Source of the DNA: Neocallimastix lanati (nom. inval.)
Taxonomy: Eukaryota; Neocallimastigomycota; Neocallimastigomycetes; Neocallimastigales; Neocallimastigaceae
Assembly: GCA_016946835.1 (NCBI GenBank)
Contig: JACVTC010000034.1
Span: 570,001 to 634,000, forward strand
Direction: 5' to 3'
Length of the DNA stretch: 64,000 nt
Positions 28,553-41,727 of the stretch are shown here, piece after piece. Under the pieces are notes generated by a model. It was not told the origin of the DNA. It saw only the letters and a list, made by a program, of their open reading frames with translations, and did not search any database. The position numbers were made by a program, and so were the translations under genes. Within the stretch, counting starts at the first letter, position 1; every line of letters begins with the position of its first letter.

Positions 28553-28775
28553 ATATAAAGGTTTAACTTTGTATAATTTTTAGTTAAACTATAAATTTTG
28601 AATTTGATTATTATTTAATCATTTAATAAAACTATAAATTTTTTAATTGAAGGGTAATATTAATTAAGAATTATAGAAAGTTAAACCTTTATATTATTTA
28701 ATAAAAAAAAAATTATTAAATTTTTATTAAATGATTAAATAATAATCAAATTCAAATTTTTAATTAACATCATTT
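28553..28775. mobile_element. Foldback / MITE-like nested inverted repeat
   Basis: Arm A (ATATAAAGGTTTAACTTT, near 28555) is complemented by AAAGTTAAACCTTTATAT near 28680-28698. Arm B (TTTGATTATTATTTAATCAT, near 28611) is complemented by 28725-28752. The arms interleave A-B-A'-B'. There is no coding capacity. It is probably a nonautonomous DNA element or overlapping remnants of two copies. Confidence 0.6.
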
Positions 28776-28804
28776 TTTAATGACAGTTTAACTAATTATT
28801 TTAT

Positions 28805-28839
<35 letters not shown>

Positions 28840-29073
28840 AAAAACTAAATAATGATATAATGTTTAATAAAAGCTATTTTGAACCTTAAATGATTGTTAT
28901 TAAAGCTAAAATACTATAAAAAAAATTTAAAGTTTTATCAGCTCCTTTTAATATTAATAATTTATATAGAAAAAAAAAAAAAAAAAAGCATTAAACTTAT
29001 AATAATACTAATTTTATTTTATTTTATTTTATTTATTTTTTTATTTTTGTACAAATTTATTATTAAACAGCAA

Positions 29074-29107
<34 letters not shown>

Positions 29108-29307
29108 TATAATAAAATGTCAATTGTTTCATTTTTAAAAATAATATAATAAAAAGGATATTTATGTAAATATCTAAAACTATCCTAATTTTTTATTTTT
29201 TAAAACTTTAAATCTATATAATTTTTTTTTTTTTTTTTAAAATATAGATATTTTTTAATAAATTATGGATGACAAAATAGAAAGTCTTTAATTAGTTTAT
29301 AACTTTA

Positions 29308-29400
29308 AAAAATTTTCAAATCAATCTATCTCTATATTTATAATTTATTTAGAAATTTTCAAATCAATTTATCTCTATATTTATAATTTATTTAAAAACT
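29308..29400. repeat. 45-bp tandem duplication
   Basis: Two copies of a block containing AAATTTTCAAATCAATCTAT then CTCTATATTTATAATTTATTTA, differing at a few positions. Confidence 0.75.
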
Positions 29401-29638
29401 TAAACAATAATTTTTTTATTTAAAAAAAAAAAAAAGTTTGTATAGTAAAAGTCTATAGTTAATGGATGATAATAAAGTTTTTTTTTTTTTGTAATATCAT
29501 GGATGTGGTCATTTTCTATCTATATTTAAATCTAATATAAAATATAAAAAGAATAAATATTAAGATTTTTTTGAATGACATAAAAAATTACCATTAAAAC
29601 TTTAACATTTATGATATATATATTTATATATAAAAAAT

Positions 29639-29729
29639 AGGATAAAGAGTAAAATATATAATAATTAAAAAAGAATAAATAAAAATAAAAAAAAAAGAAA
29701 AAAAAAAATTCTTTATTTAATTGCTGTCA

Positions 29730-29777
<48 letters not shown>

Positions 29778-29877
29778 TCTTAGGATAAATAGTAAAATAT
29801 ATAATATATAATAATTAAAAAAGAATAAATAAAAATAAAATAAAAGAAAAAAAAAAAACTTTATTTAATTGCTGTCA

Positions 29878-29910
<33 letters not shown>

Positions 29911-29975
29911 TCTTTATTTAATTGTTGTCAAATAATAATTATAATAAAAATTCATTTTAAATTACTGTTAAATAA
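29639..29975. repeat. Tandem duplication upstream of the EF-hand gene
   Basis: A block of about 140 bp (GGATAAAGAGTAAAATATAT ... CTTTATTTAATTGCTGTCAAATAAT plus an AAT array) occurs at 29639 and again at 29782. Two shortened repeats of its right part follow (near 29911 and 29950). It ends about 60 bp before the start codon, so copy number could alter the promoter (inference). Confidence 0.7.
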
Positions 29976-30038
29976 TAAAAAAAAAGAAAAAAAATAAAAG
30001 AAAAATATTATATTATATAACTATATAGCATTATAGAA

Positions 30039-30584
30039 ATGTCAGCACAAATTATACCATTACCAAAAGTTTTATTTGATAAATATGACAAAGATGGTAA
30101 TGGTTATATTACTTATGAAGAATTTAAGTCCCTGGTCTATGATTTAGGACATTATATTTCGGATCTTGAACTTAAACTTGCTGTTAGACAACTTGATAGA
30201 ACTGGATCTGGAAATATTACATATGTAGATTGTATATATATATATATATAAATATTTTATTTTTTTTTCTTTTTATATATATTATTTATTATATATTATA
30301 TATTAATTATATTATATTATTAATTATATTATTAATTATATACTTTTTTTTTTTTTTTTTTTAATATATAATTAATAATATATTTAAATAATATGTTAAA
30401 CAACAAAATATAAAAGTTAAAGAATGGTGGAAAAATTCAGACCGTTGGAATATATTAAAGTTATCTGAAGAAAACTTCAAGCTATTATACTCAATTAGTA
30501 CACAATTCCAAAAATTTGATAAAGATAAGGGTGGTAGTATTGATAAAAAGGTTAACTAAAAAGAAAAAATATTACTACATTCAA

Positions 30585-30625
<41 letters not shown>

Positions 30626-31075
30626 TATCTAGTATTAAATTAATTAATATTATATAATTTAAATGATTCATAAGCATTAATATAAATTAATTTTATTTTT
30701 ACTTTTATTTTTATCTTTTTATTTACTTACTTTTTTTACTTTTAAATTTTTAAGGAATTTAAAAATTTATGGAAAGAAATTAGTAAAAAGAGAAGAGTAT
30801 CTTCTTCTGAGGAAAATGAAATGTTTAAAAAATTAGATTCAAATAATGATGGAGTAATCTCATTTAATGAATGTAAGATTAATTTTTTTTTTTATTATTT
30901 AAATAAATAAATAAATAAATAAAATATATATTATTATTAATTTTATTTTTATTATTTATCTAAAAAAAAAATAAAATAAAATAAAATAAAAATATAAATA
31001 AAATTAAATTTTTTATCTATTATTTAATATATATAATATTTATTTAAATATAAAAAATATATATATTTAATTTTT

Positions 31076-31174
<99 letters not shown>

Positions 31175-31276
31175 CATTATCATTGTCAACATCATTCAAA
31201 TATATATATATATATAAAAGTTGTCAGTTATCTTATTGAAAAGTATAATGGTGATCTTTCTATTCATTTTTCATAG
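30039..31276 (+). CDS. Calmodulin-like protein with four EF-hands, 4 exons, 166 aa
   Basis: Exons 30039-30231, 30417-30550, 30755-30872 and 31221-31276 join in phase (1,0,1). The product starts MSAQIIPLPKVLFDKYDKDG and ends VSYLIEKYNGDLSIHFS. Four EF-hand loops are visible: DKDGNGYITYEE, DRTGSGNITYVD, DKDKGGSIDKKE and DSNNDGVISFNE; each has acidic residue 1, Gly (or equivalent) at position 6 and an acidic residue at 12, so all may bind calcium. Length and spacing fit the calmodulin/troponin-C superfamily, although it is too divergent to be calmodulin itself. It is probably a cytosolic calcium sensor. The third intron is 348 nt and contains a pure AAT array. Confidence 0.88.
31078..31174. repeat. 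(AAT)n microsatellite in intron 3 of the EF-hand gene
   Basis: About 32 perfect AAT units, the same triplet that forms Asn tracts in the coding regions of this window, here spliced out. Confidence 0.92.
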
Positions 31277-33382
31277 AACAAAATATTAAAATCTTTTATT
31301 TGAAATTTAAATACAAATCGCTTATTCTTTAATTTATAATCTTAAGCTTATCCGTATTTTTTTGTATATATATTTATATATATAATAATAATTAATATTA
31401 ATATATATTTTTTCTTTTTCTTCTTTTTTCTTATTTAAAATACATTTAGTAAAAAAAAAAAATAAAAAAAAATAAAAATAAAAATAAAAAAAATATATAT
31501 ATATTTATATATAATATGTATCTATATATACATATGATAAAGAGATATAATTAAAAAAGTTTTTTTTTTTTATTAATTTTTTTTAATACTAATTTTTTAT
31601 AAAATGTGTCCTTCAAAATAATATTATATAATATGGACAAAATTTTAACAATAAAATGACTTTAGATTTGTTTTTATATTACTACTAAAGTTATTATTTA
31701 TATAAAATATTATCTGGCAAAGGCACATAATTACATTTTATTCAATATAAAGGACAATACACGTTTATTGCATATCATATCAAATGAATAATCAGTTGAA
31801 AAAATATAACCACAAATGTATAACTAATATCAGTATAATTTAAATGTACATATAGTTAATATTAAGCTATTTCATATTAAATGCATATTTATAATATAAA
31901 TAATATATATCAACTAATTCTATAGATATTATAGCATTACAACATTTAGAACATATAAAAATATTATTTTTTTTTCTTTTATATATTTTTAAGATATATA
32001 AATCTTTTTAATTTTAAAAATTTTTTTTTTTTTAAAATTTTATATATATATATATATATATATTCAAAATAAATAAATAAAATAAATAAAAATATTCTTT
32101 GAAAAGTAAAATAAATAAAAATATTATAATAAAAGTTTTTGAAAAGTGTTTTTTTCCATGTTTTTTTTTTTTCTTTTTTTTAAAAAAAATTTTCATTAAT
32201 TAAATTATTTATAAATATAATACGCCACATTACAAAAATATAAATGACGCCACTATTCATGTAACTCCTCATTGTAATTGAAAAAACAATGCAAAAAAAA
32301 AAAAAAAAAAAAAAAAGCAACACTCCCTAATAAGCGGTATGACTTATGTAAATATGAACTTGATTTAAATTTAAGAATGTAGAAAATAGTATCATCACAA
32401 TATATAACTAATATTCCAGTATGTTTTGCTACACTTAAATATAAATTTAAAAAAAAAAAAAATACATAATTATATAAAATTGTTTTTTGACTTTATAGAT
32501 GTAATTATTAAAGTTATTTCAGTGATTTTCAAGAGTAACCCTGTAATCTTGCCTTCCATTTCATATCATTATCAGTTTAGTTTAAAATAAATTTGTTGTT
32601 AAGGTTACACTATGCATTCAAAGATATTTAAATAATTTATTTGTCAAAACATAATTACAAGTTGCCGGATTAAAACCTTCTTATCAATTTTAAATGTAAA
32701 GTAATGCTATAATTATTATATTGTTTCATGTAGTGTAAATTAAAATTAAGAATAATAATAATAATAATAATAATAAAGCATTAATATTATTAAATAATAA
32801 ATTAATATATAATTAAATACTAATACTACTAATAATAATAATTTAAAATAAAATTGATTAAAATAAAAAAAAAAGATAAATTTAATTTCAAAAATAATTA
32901 TAAAACAAGTGAACTTGTTTCTGTCAAATTAAAATGTATTACTATAAAATTTATAATAAAAAGCAAAATAAAATAAAATAAAGAAAAGAAAAGATAAGAA
33001 AAAAAAAAAAGCACTCTAAAAGAAATACTTTTTTATATTATTATAATAGTAATAGATTTTGATTAATAAAATATAAAATTTATAAAATTAAATAAAATAA
33101 AATATAAAAAATATAAAAAATAAAAAAAAAAAAAAAAAAAAAAAAATAGATTTATAGCCAATAAAAATGAATTTAAAAAAAAATATAAAATAATAAATAT
33201 TAAAATATATAATATAATATTTATTTCTATATAATAAATATTTTTTTTTTAATTAATAATATAAAATTATTTTTATATATTTTTTATTATTATTATTATT
33301 ATTATTTTTTTCTGTTTTTTTTTATTTTTTATATTTTTTATATTTTCTATTTGTAGATTTTTACAAATTTCAAATTAAAAAA
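31277..33382. other. Intergenic region with dispersed-repeat fragments
   Basis: 31640-31960 and 32330-32730 are somewhat less A+T-biased and share short blocks (TATAACTAATAT.CAGTAT), suggesting diverged copies of one repeat. 32219-32350 belongs to the ACGCCAC family (CGCCAC at 32224 and 32249, GCAACACTCCCTAATAA at 32318). No coding frame longer than about 30 codons looks real. Confidence 0.6.
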
Positions 33383-33653
33383 ATGGATATTTTAGACAAC
33401 TTAAAACTATATGTAGATAATCTTGATGCTAATATTGATAATGTACAGACAGTACTTGATGTAATTTTTTCAAAATCATATCAAGAACAATTATCTAAAC
33501 TTGATAATATGAAAAAAGCAAAATTTAATATTATGATGGCCTATGTTATTGATACCTTATTATTTGGTAAAATTATATAAAAAGTATATACTTTATTAAT
33601 ATATGATATCATATATATATTTCAAAATAATAATAATGATAATAATAATAATG

Positions 33654-33694
<41 letters not shown>

Positions 33695-34329
33695 TTTATA
33701 TTAATTTAACAAAGTATTAATATTTAATTATATCTTTTTTTTTTTTATTATTTTATTTTATTTTATTTTATTTTATTTTATTTTATTTAAAAAAAAATAG
33801 TTTATTTAAAAACCAATGGAGTTGCAACAAAGGATCATCCTATAATGAAAGAATTGGAAAGAGTAAAAAAATATTTTATCAAACTTCAAAAATTAGAGAA
33901 AAATACAGAAAATAAAGGTGAAACATCAATTTTATTAATCAATTATATATATAAAACATTATATATATATTTAATTATAAAAAATGCTTGAAATAGAAAA
34001 TTAATTAATTTATTTAATAAAATATCTTTTTTTGAAAAAAAAAAAAAAAAAATGAAGCTAAATTTAAAATTGATAAAGATGCTGCGGGAAGAATGATTAA
34101 TAATGCATTGAATAATAATGAAAGATTAAAAAACGAAGAAATTGAACAAAGAGTTGAAAGATTATTAAAATCTGTTCAGGATAATATTGAAAAGAAAAAA
34201 GATTTAAAGGAAGAAGAAAAAGAGATTGAAGAAGAAAAAGATAATAAGGATACAGAAACTGCCAAAACTAAAAGAAAGTCAAACTCTGACTCAAATACGA
34301 ATAAAAAAATTAAAAAAGCCAAACATTAA
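33383..34329 (+). CDS. C1D/Rrp47 (Lrp1)-like nuclear exosome cofactor, 3 exons, 190 aa
   Basis: Exons 33383-33566, 33801-33917 and 34058-34329 join in phase. The N-terminal Sas10/C1D domain begins MDILDNLKLYVDNLDANIDN. The family signature follows the first junction (VYLKTNGVATKDHPIMKELE RV), and exon 3 supplies the second conserved block (KFKIDKDAAGRMINNAL). The tail is Lys/Glu-rich and ends in a basic patch (NTNKKIKKAKH), as in Rrp47 proteins, where it binds RNA. Known members work in the nucleus with Rrp6 and the exosome in 3' processing of rRNA and snoRNA; human C1D also binds DNA-PK. Length matches the family (about 140-200 aa). The last acceptor lies in an A-rich context (GAAG), but the phase and homology fit. 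Confidence 0.9.
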
Positions 34330-35844
34330 TAAAAATAACTCAAGTTTATACCTTTTTTTTTTTTTTTACATTATATTATATGATAGATTTTTTTTTTTTT
34401 TTTTCTTTCTTTTAGAATCATTAAAATGTTTAATAATTTAACAATATAATTCTATTTTCAAAATTCATTTTTTTTAAATTTTAATCACATATCATCGTTT
34501 ATAATATTTAAATTTTAAAATTTAGTTATTTTATCAATATAAAGTAAATATAATTTATAACTTTTTTTTATTTATTTTATTTTTATAAAGTTAGTATAAT
34601 TTATAACTTTTCTTATATACTCTTAAAAATTTAAAAAAATAAGAATAAAAGTAAAAATATAAGTTATTTAAAAAAAAAAAAAATATCAGAAGAGATACAT
34701 TTATTAAAAAAAAAAAATTCTTTATGTTAGTATTCTTAAAAATTTATTTATCTATTTATTTATTTATCTATTTATTTATTTATCTATTTATTTATTTATC
34801 TATTTATTTATTTATTTATTTATTATTTAATCATTTAATTATTTAATTATTTAATTATTTATTATTCAATTCGATTATTTATTAATAAATACTCTTTATT
34901 ATTTATTTATTTATTTATTTATTTATTATTTATTATTTATTATTTTAAGAATATTATTTATTTATTATTATTAATTATTATAATTGTTTTATATTTAAGA
35001 AATTTTTTAAGAAAGCTTTTTATTTATAAATTCTAATTATAAAATATTTATCAAATTTTTATTTATAAGAAACCTTTTAATTATATTAAATATATATATA
35101 TATATATTTTTTTTGCTAATTTTTAATTTTTTAATTTTTTATAATTATATTCTTATTTTATTTTATTTTATTTTGTTTTATTTTATTTTTTTTTTATTTT
35201 TTTTTCTAAATCATTTTCTTTTTTTTTTTTTTTTTTTTTCTTATTATTATTATTATTTTTATTTTTTATTTTTTTATTTTTTTTTATTTTTTAAAAAGTA
35301 TCTTCCAAATTTATTTAATTATAAATGTGACATTATAAATCTAATAAAAGAATGTTACTTCTCCAAAAAATATTTAAAGTTTTTTCTTAAATAAAAAATT
35401 AATAAAAATTATAATATAATTAATTTCATAATTAATATTTAATAATATTATATTAATGATATGCAAAAAAAAAAAAAAAAAAAAAATGCAAAAAAAAAAA
35501 AAAATGAAAAATAAAAAAAAAAAAAAAATAAAAAAAGAGATTATTTAAATAGAATGATGAATATAAATAATTAAAACTGTCTTACATCATTTAAAAAAAA
35601 AAAAAATTTAATAATATAAGATTTAATAATAATAATAAGAATAAGAAAAATATTAATCTTGATTTTTCATATATAATCTATAATTTTAAAAATTTTTTTT
35701 TATTTCATTTTTTTTTTTTTATTTTTTATTTTTCAATTTTAATAGATTTATAATATTTATAATATAGAAGTAAATTAATTAAAATAATACTATATAAAAA
35801 GGTTTATCATAAAAATTTAAATTATTCATATTTATATATATATA

Positions 35845-35883
<39 letters not shown>

Positions 35884-35896
35884 AAAATAAATAGAA
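34330..35896. other. Intergenic spacer upstream of SUMO
   Basis: A+T-rich DNA with TTTATCTATTTA minisatellite-like repeats (34741-34830), TTATTTA repeats (34900-34950), long T/A runs (35216-35239, 35465-35530) and a T run of about 32 (35850-35882) ending 15 nt before the SUMO start. Nothing coding is seen. Confidence 0.75.
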
Positions 35897-36689
35897 ATGG
35901 CTACAATTAGAATTCATGTTGTTGGTGGTGACGGTATTGAAATAGGTAATATTAATAAATATATTATTATATATATTATATAACAGAAATAATAATTAGG
36001 ATGAAATAAGAAGTAAATACCTCCCCAAAAAATTAAAAAAAAATTAATAATAATAATAATAATAATAATAAATATATTTTATTAGTGGTCACTATGAACA
36101 GATCATTGCCATTAAAACAATTAATGGATATATATATAGAAAAAACTGGACATGTATGTTTTTTTTATTTTTATCTTTTAATAAAATTATAATATTTTAT
36201 ATGAATTTTTTATTATTATTTGATTTTTTGATTATATTAATTTGATGATTAATATTAATTTGAAAAAAAAAAAAAATTATAATATATATATAACAGGATA
36301 AGGGAAAAACTAGATTCTTATTTGAAGGACAAAGATTATCTCCAAAGCAAACACCGAATGAAGTAAATATAACTAATGTTACAAAATTATAAATAATTTA
36401 TAATAAAAATTAGAATAAAAATCTTTTTTTTTTTTAAAAAAAATAAAAAAGGATATACATATATATTAATTATAATTATATCATTATATCATTATTATAT
36501 TATTATTATATCATTATTATAATAATATAAATAAATATATAAATATGCATATATATATATATACATATATATTTTTTTTAATATATTTTTCATATATTAT
36601 TTTTATGTAACAATGTTTAATAATAGTTGGGTATGGAAGATGATGAAACAATTAAAGTTGTTGTCGAACAAAGCGGTGGTGGTTTCTAA
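35897..36689 (+). CDS. SMT3: SUMO (small ubiquitin-like modifier), 4 exons, 81 aa precursor
   Basis: Exons 35897-35945, 36086-36153, 36297-36362 and 36627-36689 join in phase. The protein starts MATIRIHVVGGDGIEIVVTM and contains the SUMO signatures SLPLKQLMDIYIEKTG, RFLFEGQRLSPKQTPNELGM and a C-terminal VVVEQSGG|GF. The Gly-Gly is the expected conjugation site, leaving a two-residue tail (GF) for a Ulp/SENP protease to remove. SUMO modifies nuclear proteins through E1 (Aos1-Uba2), the E2 UBC9 and SP-RING E3s; the last two are encoded nearby (38776-40374, 46361-50169). Unusually, it lacks the 15-20 residue flexible N-terminal tail of Smt3/SUMO1-3 and starts almost at beta-strand 1. A missed upstream exon cannot be excluded. 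Convergent with UBC9. Confidence 0.93.
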
Positions 36690-37001
36690 CTTTTATAAAC
36701 CAAAATAATAAAACTGAAATACAAAAAAATTATATATATATATAGAGTATGAAACCATTATAAAAACCTATATCAAGGAAAAAATTAAACAATTTTTATA
36801 CAAATATAATCATGACATTTAATATTTTTTTTTTTTTAAAAAAAAAATGGAACATAAAGTATTCTATTTAAATATATAGACTTAAAAAAAATGCAACTTG
36901 AATAATTCATTAATCGATAAAAGAATTTTTATAAATATTCTAAATAATAAAAATAGATAATATAATACAAAAATAAATTTGATAAGAAATAAAATTAAAT
37001 A

Positions 37002-37047
<46 letters not shown>

Positions 37048-37194
37048 AAATTTATATTGCAATTGATAATAATTTACAAATAAAAGTAAATTTACATAAT
37101 TTATCAATTTCAATATAAAATTATTTTAATGAATTATAATTCATTAAATGATTTTAAATAAACTAATTTTTAATATGTAATTTTTACTTTTTTA

Positions 37195-37229
<35 letters not shown>

Positions 37230-38775
37230 TAAAAGTTTAAAAAGAAAAAAATAAAATAAAATATTATAAAAAAAAATTATATATATTTTTAAAATACAAA
37301 TTTTTAATAAATATTTTGTTTGTGTAAAGATATAAATATGAATTAGAGATATAAAAAATTTATTTTTGTAGGACTAAAATTTATTATTCCATTAAGTAAA
37401 CAAGAAAAAAAAAATAAAATAAAAATATACATATATATATTTATTATTTATATTTATTTATATTTTTTCCTAGTAATATTACTCTAAAAAAAAATAAAAA
37501 TAAAAAATAAAAAAAAAAAAAAAAAAAAGATTAAAGAAAAAAACATTGATAATATAAATAAATAAATAAAAAAAAATTCAAAGAATTGTTAATATATTTT
37601 TATTTGTTTATTTGTTTATATTTATTATCTCTTTTGTTTCATTTATATAGAATTCAAATCAATTTCTCTAATAATAATATTAATATTAATTTTTTTTTTT
37701 TATTTATAAATTAACCGAGTAATTATTTCTCAAAAAATTCACAATTAATAATAATAATAATAAAAATTTACTATAACAAATTTTAAAAATTATAAAAATT
37801 ATAATATTCATAATAAAGTTTTAATTATAAAAATTATAATTCACCTTATTAATTCGATATAAATACTAATAATTTACATTAATTATATATATATATATAA
37901 AATTAATTAATCTTATTTATATTCATAACTTAAATCTATAAAATAACGTAATTATATAATCGATCTATGATCAACCAAATAAAAAAATATTAAAAGTTAA
38001 ACTGGTATTATGAATATTTATAAATATATCATAAATAATTTTAAATATCAAAAATTTTAAAAGAATTAATTTTATGGAACGAATAGTTGTGAGTAGCTTG
38101 TATTCGTTTTAATGCATTTCATTAATATATTTTTATTGATTACTATTAATCCTATATTATTAAAGATATAATTTAGATATAAAATATATATTCCTTTTTA
38201 ATAATAATAATGATAATAATAATTAACTAGTATCATAATAAAATAGAAATAATGATCATTATATAATTAAACTATAATCATAATAAATTTTTATAAATTT
38301 TTAATTGATATAAGAAAAAAAAAATTTTTTTTTTTAATTTTGATTTTAATATTTTATTATAAAAAAAAAATTATTAAATAATAATAATATATTTTAACTT
38401 TAATATCTTTTTTTTTTTTTTTTTATTTTTTTATTTTTATTTTATTTTATTTTTATTTTAATTTTTTTTTTAATTTCTATAAATTCATTTAACTTTAGAT
38501 GTTTTATGAATTATTGTTTTTAATTCTGATAAAACTGTAATTAAAATAAATTTTCCAAAATTTCATTTAATAATTTTCCAAAAAAATTTTTTTTTTTAAT
38601 CAAATTAACTTTAAAATTTTAATAATGTCTTTTCATATAGCCTACATTATTAATATCATAATGATTCTAAACATTTTAATTATTTTTAGTATTAAAGCAA
38701 TAAAAAATTAAAAATAAATTAATAATATTAATTATAATTACTAGATATATATATTATATATTTTTTATTATAAAT
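36690..38775. other. Spacer between the convergent SUMO and UBC9 genes
   Basis: 2.1 kb shared 3' flank. Long A run (37009-37045), further A/T runs, and inverted short blocks around 37130-37150 and 37800-37830. I see no open frame or structured RNA. Confidence 0.7.
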
Positions 38776-38916
38776 TTAATAAATTATTATTTTTTTTACT
38801 TTAGCTTGGATCATTAATTTTCTTTCATATTCCATTCTATCTTCTTGGCATAAAATATAAGCAGCATGCTTTTATATTTATATAGATATATATTAATTTT
38901 TTTTATTAGGAATATT

Positions 38917-38958
<42 letters not shown>

Positions 38959-39824
38959 TAAATATATAGAAATATAGAAATTTTTAGTATTAGAATAAAA
39001 AATATATATAAATATTTATATAAAAATTCTATTTTCTTATTAATAGTTTTATATATATATATTTACTTGAGCTGGACTGTCAAGATTTGGTTCATTTAAT
39101 AAAGACTGAATTCCAATTAAAATATCCCTTATTGAAATTGAAGGTTTCCAATCCTATGATAAATATATAATAATAGATAATTAATATATAAATATTTAAA
39201 TATCATTAGTATCACGAAATTAATATTTTTTTATAAAAGTGATAATTATTTTAGAAATTGAAATATACTTCATATTCATTTAATATAGAAAGGCATACAT
39301 CCCCTTTTTTTATAATTTTTAATTTTTAATTTTTAATTTGCATATTTGTATTAATATTATTATTATTAATTTTTTTTTTTTTTTAAATTATTATTTTAAA
39401 AAGATTTATATTAGTTGAATTAATTAGTATAAAGTCATATTCTTGAAAAATAAAAAAAATAAAAAAAAAAAAAAATTTTTTTTTGTTAAAGTATTCAACA
39501 ATATTATTTACCAGATAAATAAACATTTGGATGGCTTTAAATATATTTATATATAATGTAAAATAGATGTATGTATATGTTGAAATTAATAAAAATTAAT
39601 ATTGATTAATAATTTAAAATAAAAAAAAAATTTTTTTTTTTTTTTTTTATAGAACGTATAATATATAATTATATATATTCTACATACAAGACTGGTGGAG
39701 TAAATGTACAAATTGGTGGTTTTAATGGGTAATCTAATAAAATAAATATTTATATTTTATAAATATTAATAAAATATTTTTAGTTTTTTAGATTTTAGTT
39801 TTCAATTTTCAATTTATTTTATTT

Positions 39825-39860
<36 letters not shown>

Positions 39861-40374
39861 TTACTATTAGATATAATTAAAATATATAGACAGACCTTTT
39901 GAAAATTTTAAATTTAATTTAAAAATTCCTCCATCCCATGAAGTTCCTCTTAACATGTTTTAATCATATCATAATGATTGATAATGAAAGAAAATAATAA
40001 AAATATTAAAAAAAAAATTTTTTTTATTAAATTTTTTATTAAATTATATTGTAATCTTTTTTCTTTTTCTTTTTCTTTTTTCTATTTTTATTATAATTAT
40101 GAAATGATATGATCGCTATAATAATACCTTGTACCCGGAATATAAGCTTCCCAATTTAATATATCGTAATTACCATCTTTTGTTTTTAATGGTCCAACTT
40201 TAAAACCCGGAATCGAATCTACAAATATATTTATTTATAGGTTAAATTACGTTATAAATTAATGATTTAGATATAGAAAATATTACTAATGAATATATAT
40301 ATATATATAATTCATATACCTCTCTTTAATTGATTTCTTTCTTCAATCAATCTTAATACACATAAATTGGACAT
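38776..40374 (-). CDS. UBC9: UBC9, SUMO-conjugating enzyme E2, 8 exons, 160 aa
   Basis: Exons, in order: 40374-40320, 40218-40128, 39948-39896, 39733-39688, 39534-39512, 39303-39269, 39153-39067, 38868-38776; all phases agree. The start is [20 protein letters not shown], close to the UBC9 N-terminal helix. The E2 core has [16 protein letters not shown], the HPN motif at 83-85 and the active-site Cys93 in SGDVCLSIL, the same residue numbers as in human UBC9. It then has [20 protein letters not shown] and the final [11 protein letters not shown] helix. Length (158 in human) matches. It takes SUMO from the E1 and transfers it to lysines, often in PsiKxE motifs. It sits between the SUMO and SP-RING E3 genes. 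The C-terminus (VKKIIIY) is slightly longer and more hydrophobic than usual. Confidence 0.95.
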
Positions 40375-40526
40375 TTTTTCCCTTATTTTTTATAAAAAAA
40401 AAAACTGATATACAATTTGAATACTAACAATAAAATATTTACGTTTTAAAAAAAAATTGATAAAATTATTATTAATAGTTATATATATATTGAAAAAAAA
40501 AATTATATTTCAATTTAAAACATTAT

Positions 40527-40572
<46 letters not shown>

Positions 40573-40794
40573 CATTATCAACTTAATTATATAAATTAAT
40601 TTAATTAATTTATAATTATAATAATTATAATATTTATAATGATTTTTATTTTCATTTATTATCCAAATCAATAACTTTTTGTGGATAATTAATAGAACGT
40701 TCTGTCATGATGATACTTTTTGAGAGATAAAGTTTTTAAAATTTAATAATAGCATACTAATTGAAATTATTATAATTATTAATTACTTTTAATT

Positions 40795-40980
40795 AATTAT
40801 TATTACTACTAATTATTGTTATAATTATTACTATTACAATTATTATTATAATTAATTATTATTACTATTAATTATTGTTATAATTATTACTATTACAATT
40901 ATTATTATAATTAATTATTATTACTACTAATCATTGTTATAATTATTACTATTACAATTATTATTATAATTAATTATTAT
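40795..40980. repeat. 59-bp minisatellite, array 1 (about 3 copies)
   Basis: The unit contains TTACTACTAATTATTGTTAT then AATTATTACTATTACAATTA. Copies start near 40803, 40862 and 40921, exactly 59 nt apart. The same unit recurs in the same orientation at 45160-45415. Confidence 0.88.
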
Positions 40981-40988
40981 TATTATCA

Positions 40989-41023
<35 letters not shown>

Positions 41024-41349
41024 TAATTATTAACAGTTATTATTAGAATTACTATTAATTATTGTTATAATTATTGTTATATATATTTTTATTATTATTA
41101 TATATATATTATTATTAGTTATTTTTATTTTTATTATTATTATTAATTATTATTAATTATTATTAAATATTATTATTATTATTAATATTATTTATTATTT
41201 ATAAATATTATTTATTATTTATTATTTATTATTTATTATTTATTATTTATTATTTATTATTTATTATTTATTATTTATTATTTATTATTTATTATTCAAT
41301 TATTTATTATTTATTATTTATTATTCAATTATTTATTATTTATTATTTA

Positions 41350-41420
41350 TTGGTTAAGAGTCAGGAATTTATGGTTTATAATAAAGCTTTATTAATATAA
41401 TTTATAATAAAGAGTTACTA
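41350..41420. repeat. LTR-like fossil block, copy 1
   Basis: Contains AAGAGTCAGGAATTTATGGT and GAGTTACTAGCACTT. A related block in the same orientation lies at 43345-43420, and adjoining sequence at 41945-42010 (TTTTTATATTAATACATTGT) matches 43440-43490. It looks like diverged direct copies of a long-terminal-repeat end; old, with no coding part recognised. Confidence 0.45.
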
Positions 41421-41661
41421 GCACTTGATATGAAATAGAAATAAAAACTCTAATTAATAATAAATTTATGTTAATTAATAAAAGCATAAATTTATGTATT
41501 AATCTAGTTTTTATTGTATTTCTTATTAGAAATTAATTTATATATTTTTATTATTTAATTTTATCATTAATGAAAGTAAATTAATATTTATACTTTAATA
41601 TAGGAAAACTTTATTATAAGTAAATAATTATAAAAGAGAAAAATACTTTGAAATAGTTTTT

Positions 41662-41727
41662 AGTTCTCTGTCCAAGAATAAGAAATAGTAGATTAGTTCT
41701 CTGTCCAAGAATAAGAAATAGTAGATT
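41662..41727. repeat. 33-bp perfect tandem duplication
   Basis: AGTTCTCTGTCCAAGAATAA followed by GAAATAGTAGATT occurs twice in succession with no visible difference, so the duplication is recent. Confidence 0.92.

Larger units (their letters stand above)
25574..30038. other. Long gene-poor, repeat-rich intergenic region
   Basis: 4.5 kb between the ankyrin and EF-hand genes. It holds homopolymers (T run of about 53 at 27677-27729), AAT and ATT microsatellites, a foldback element, tandem duplications and a less A+T-biased stretch at 26740-27120 (these are listed separately). Open frames here are short and low complexity, so I support no complete gene. Confidence 0.7.
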
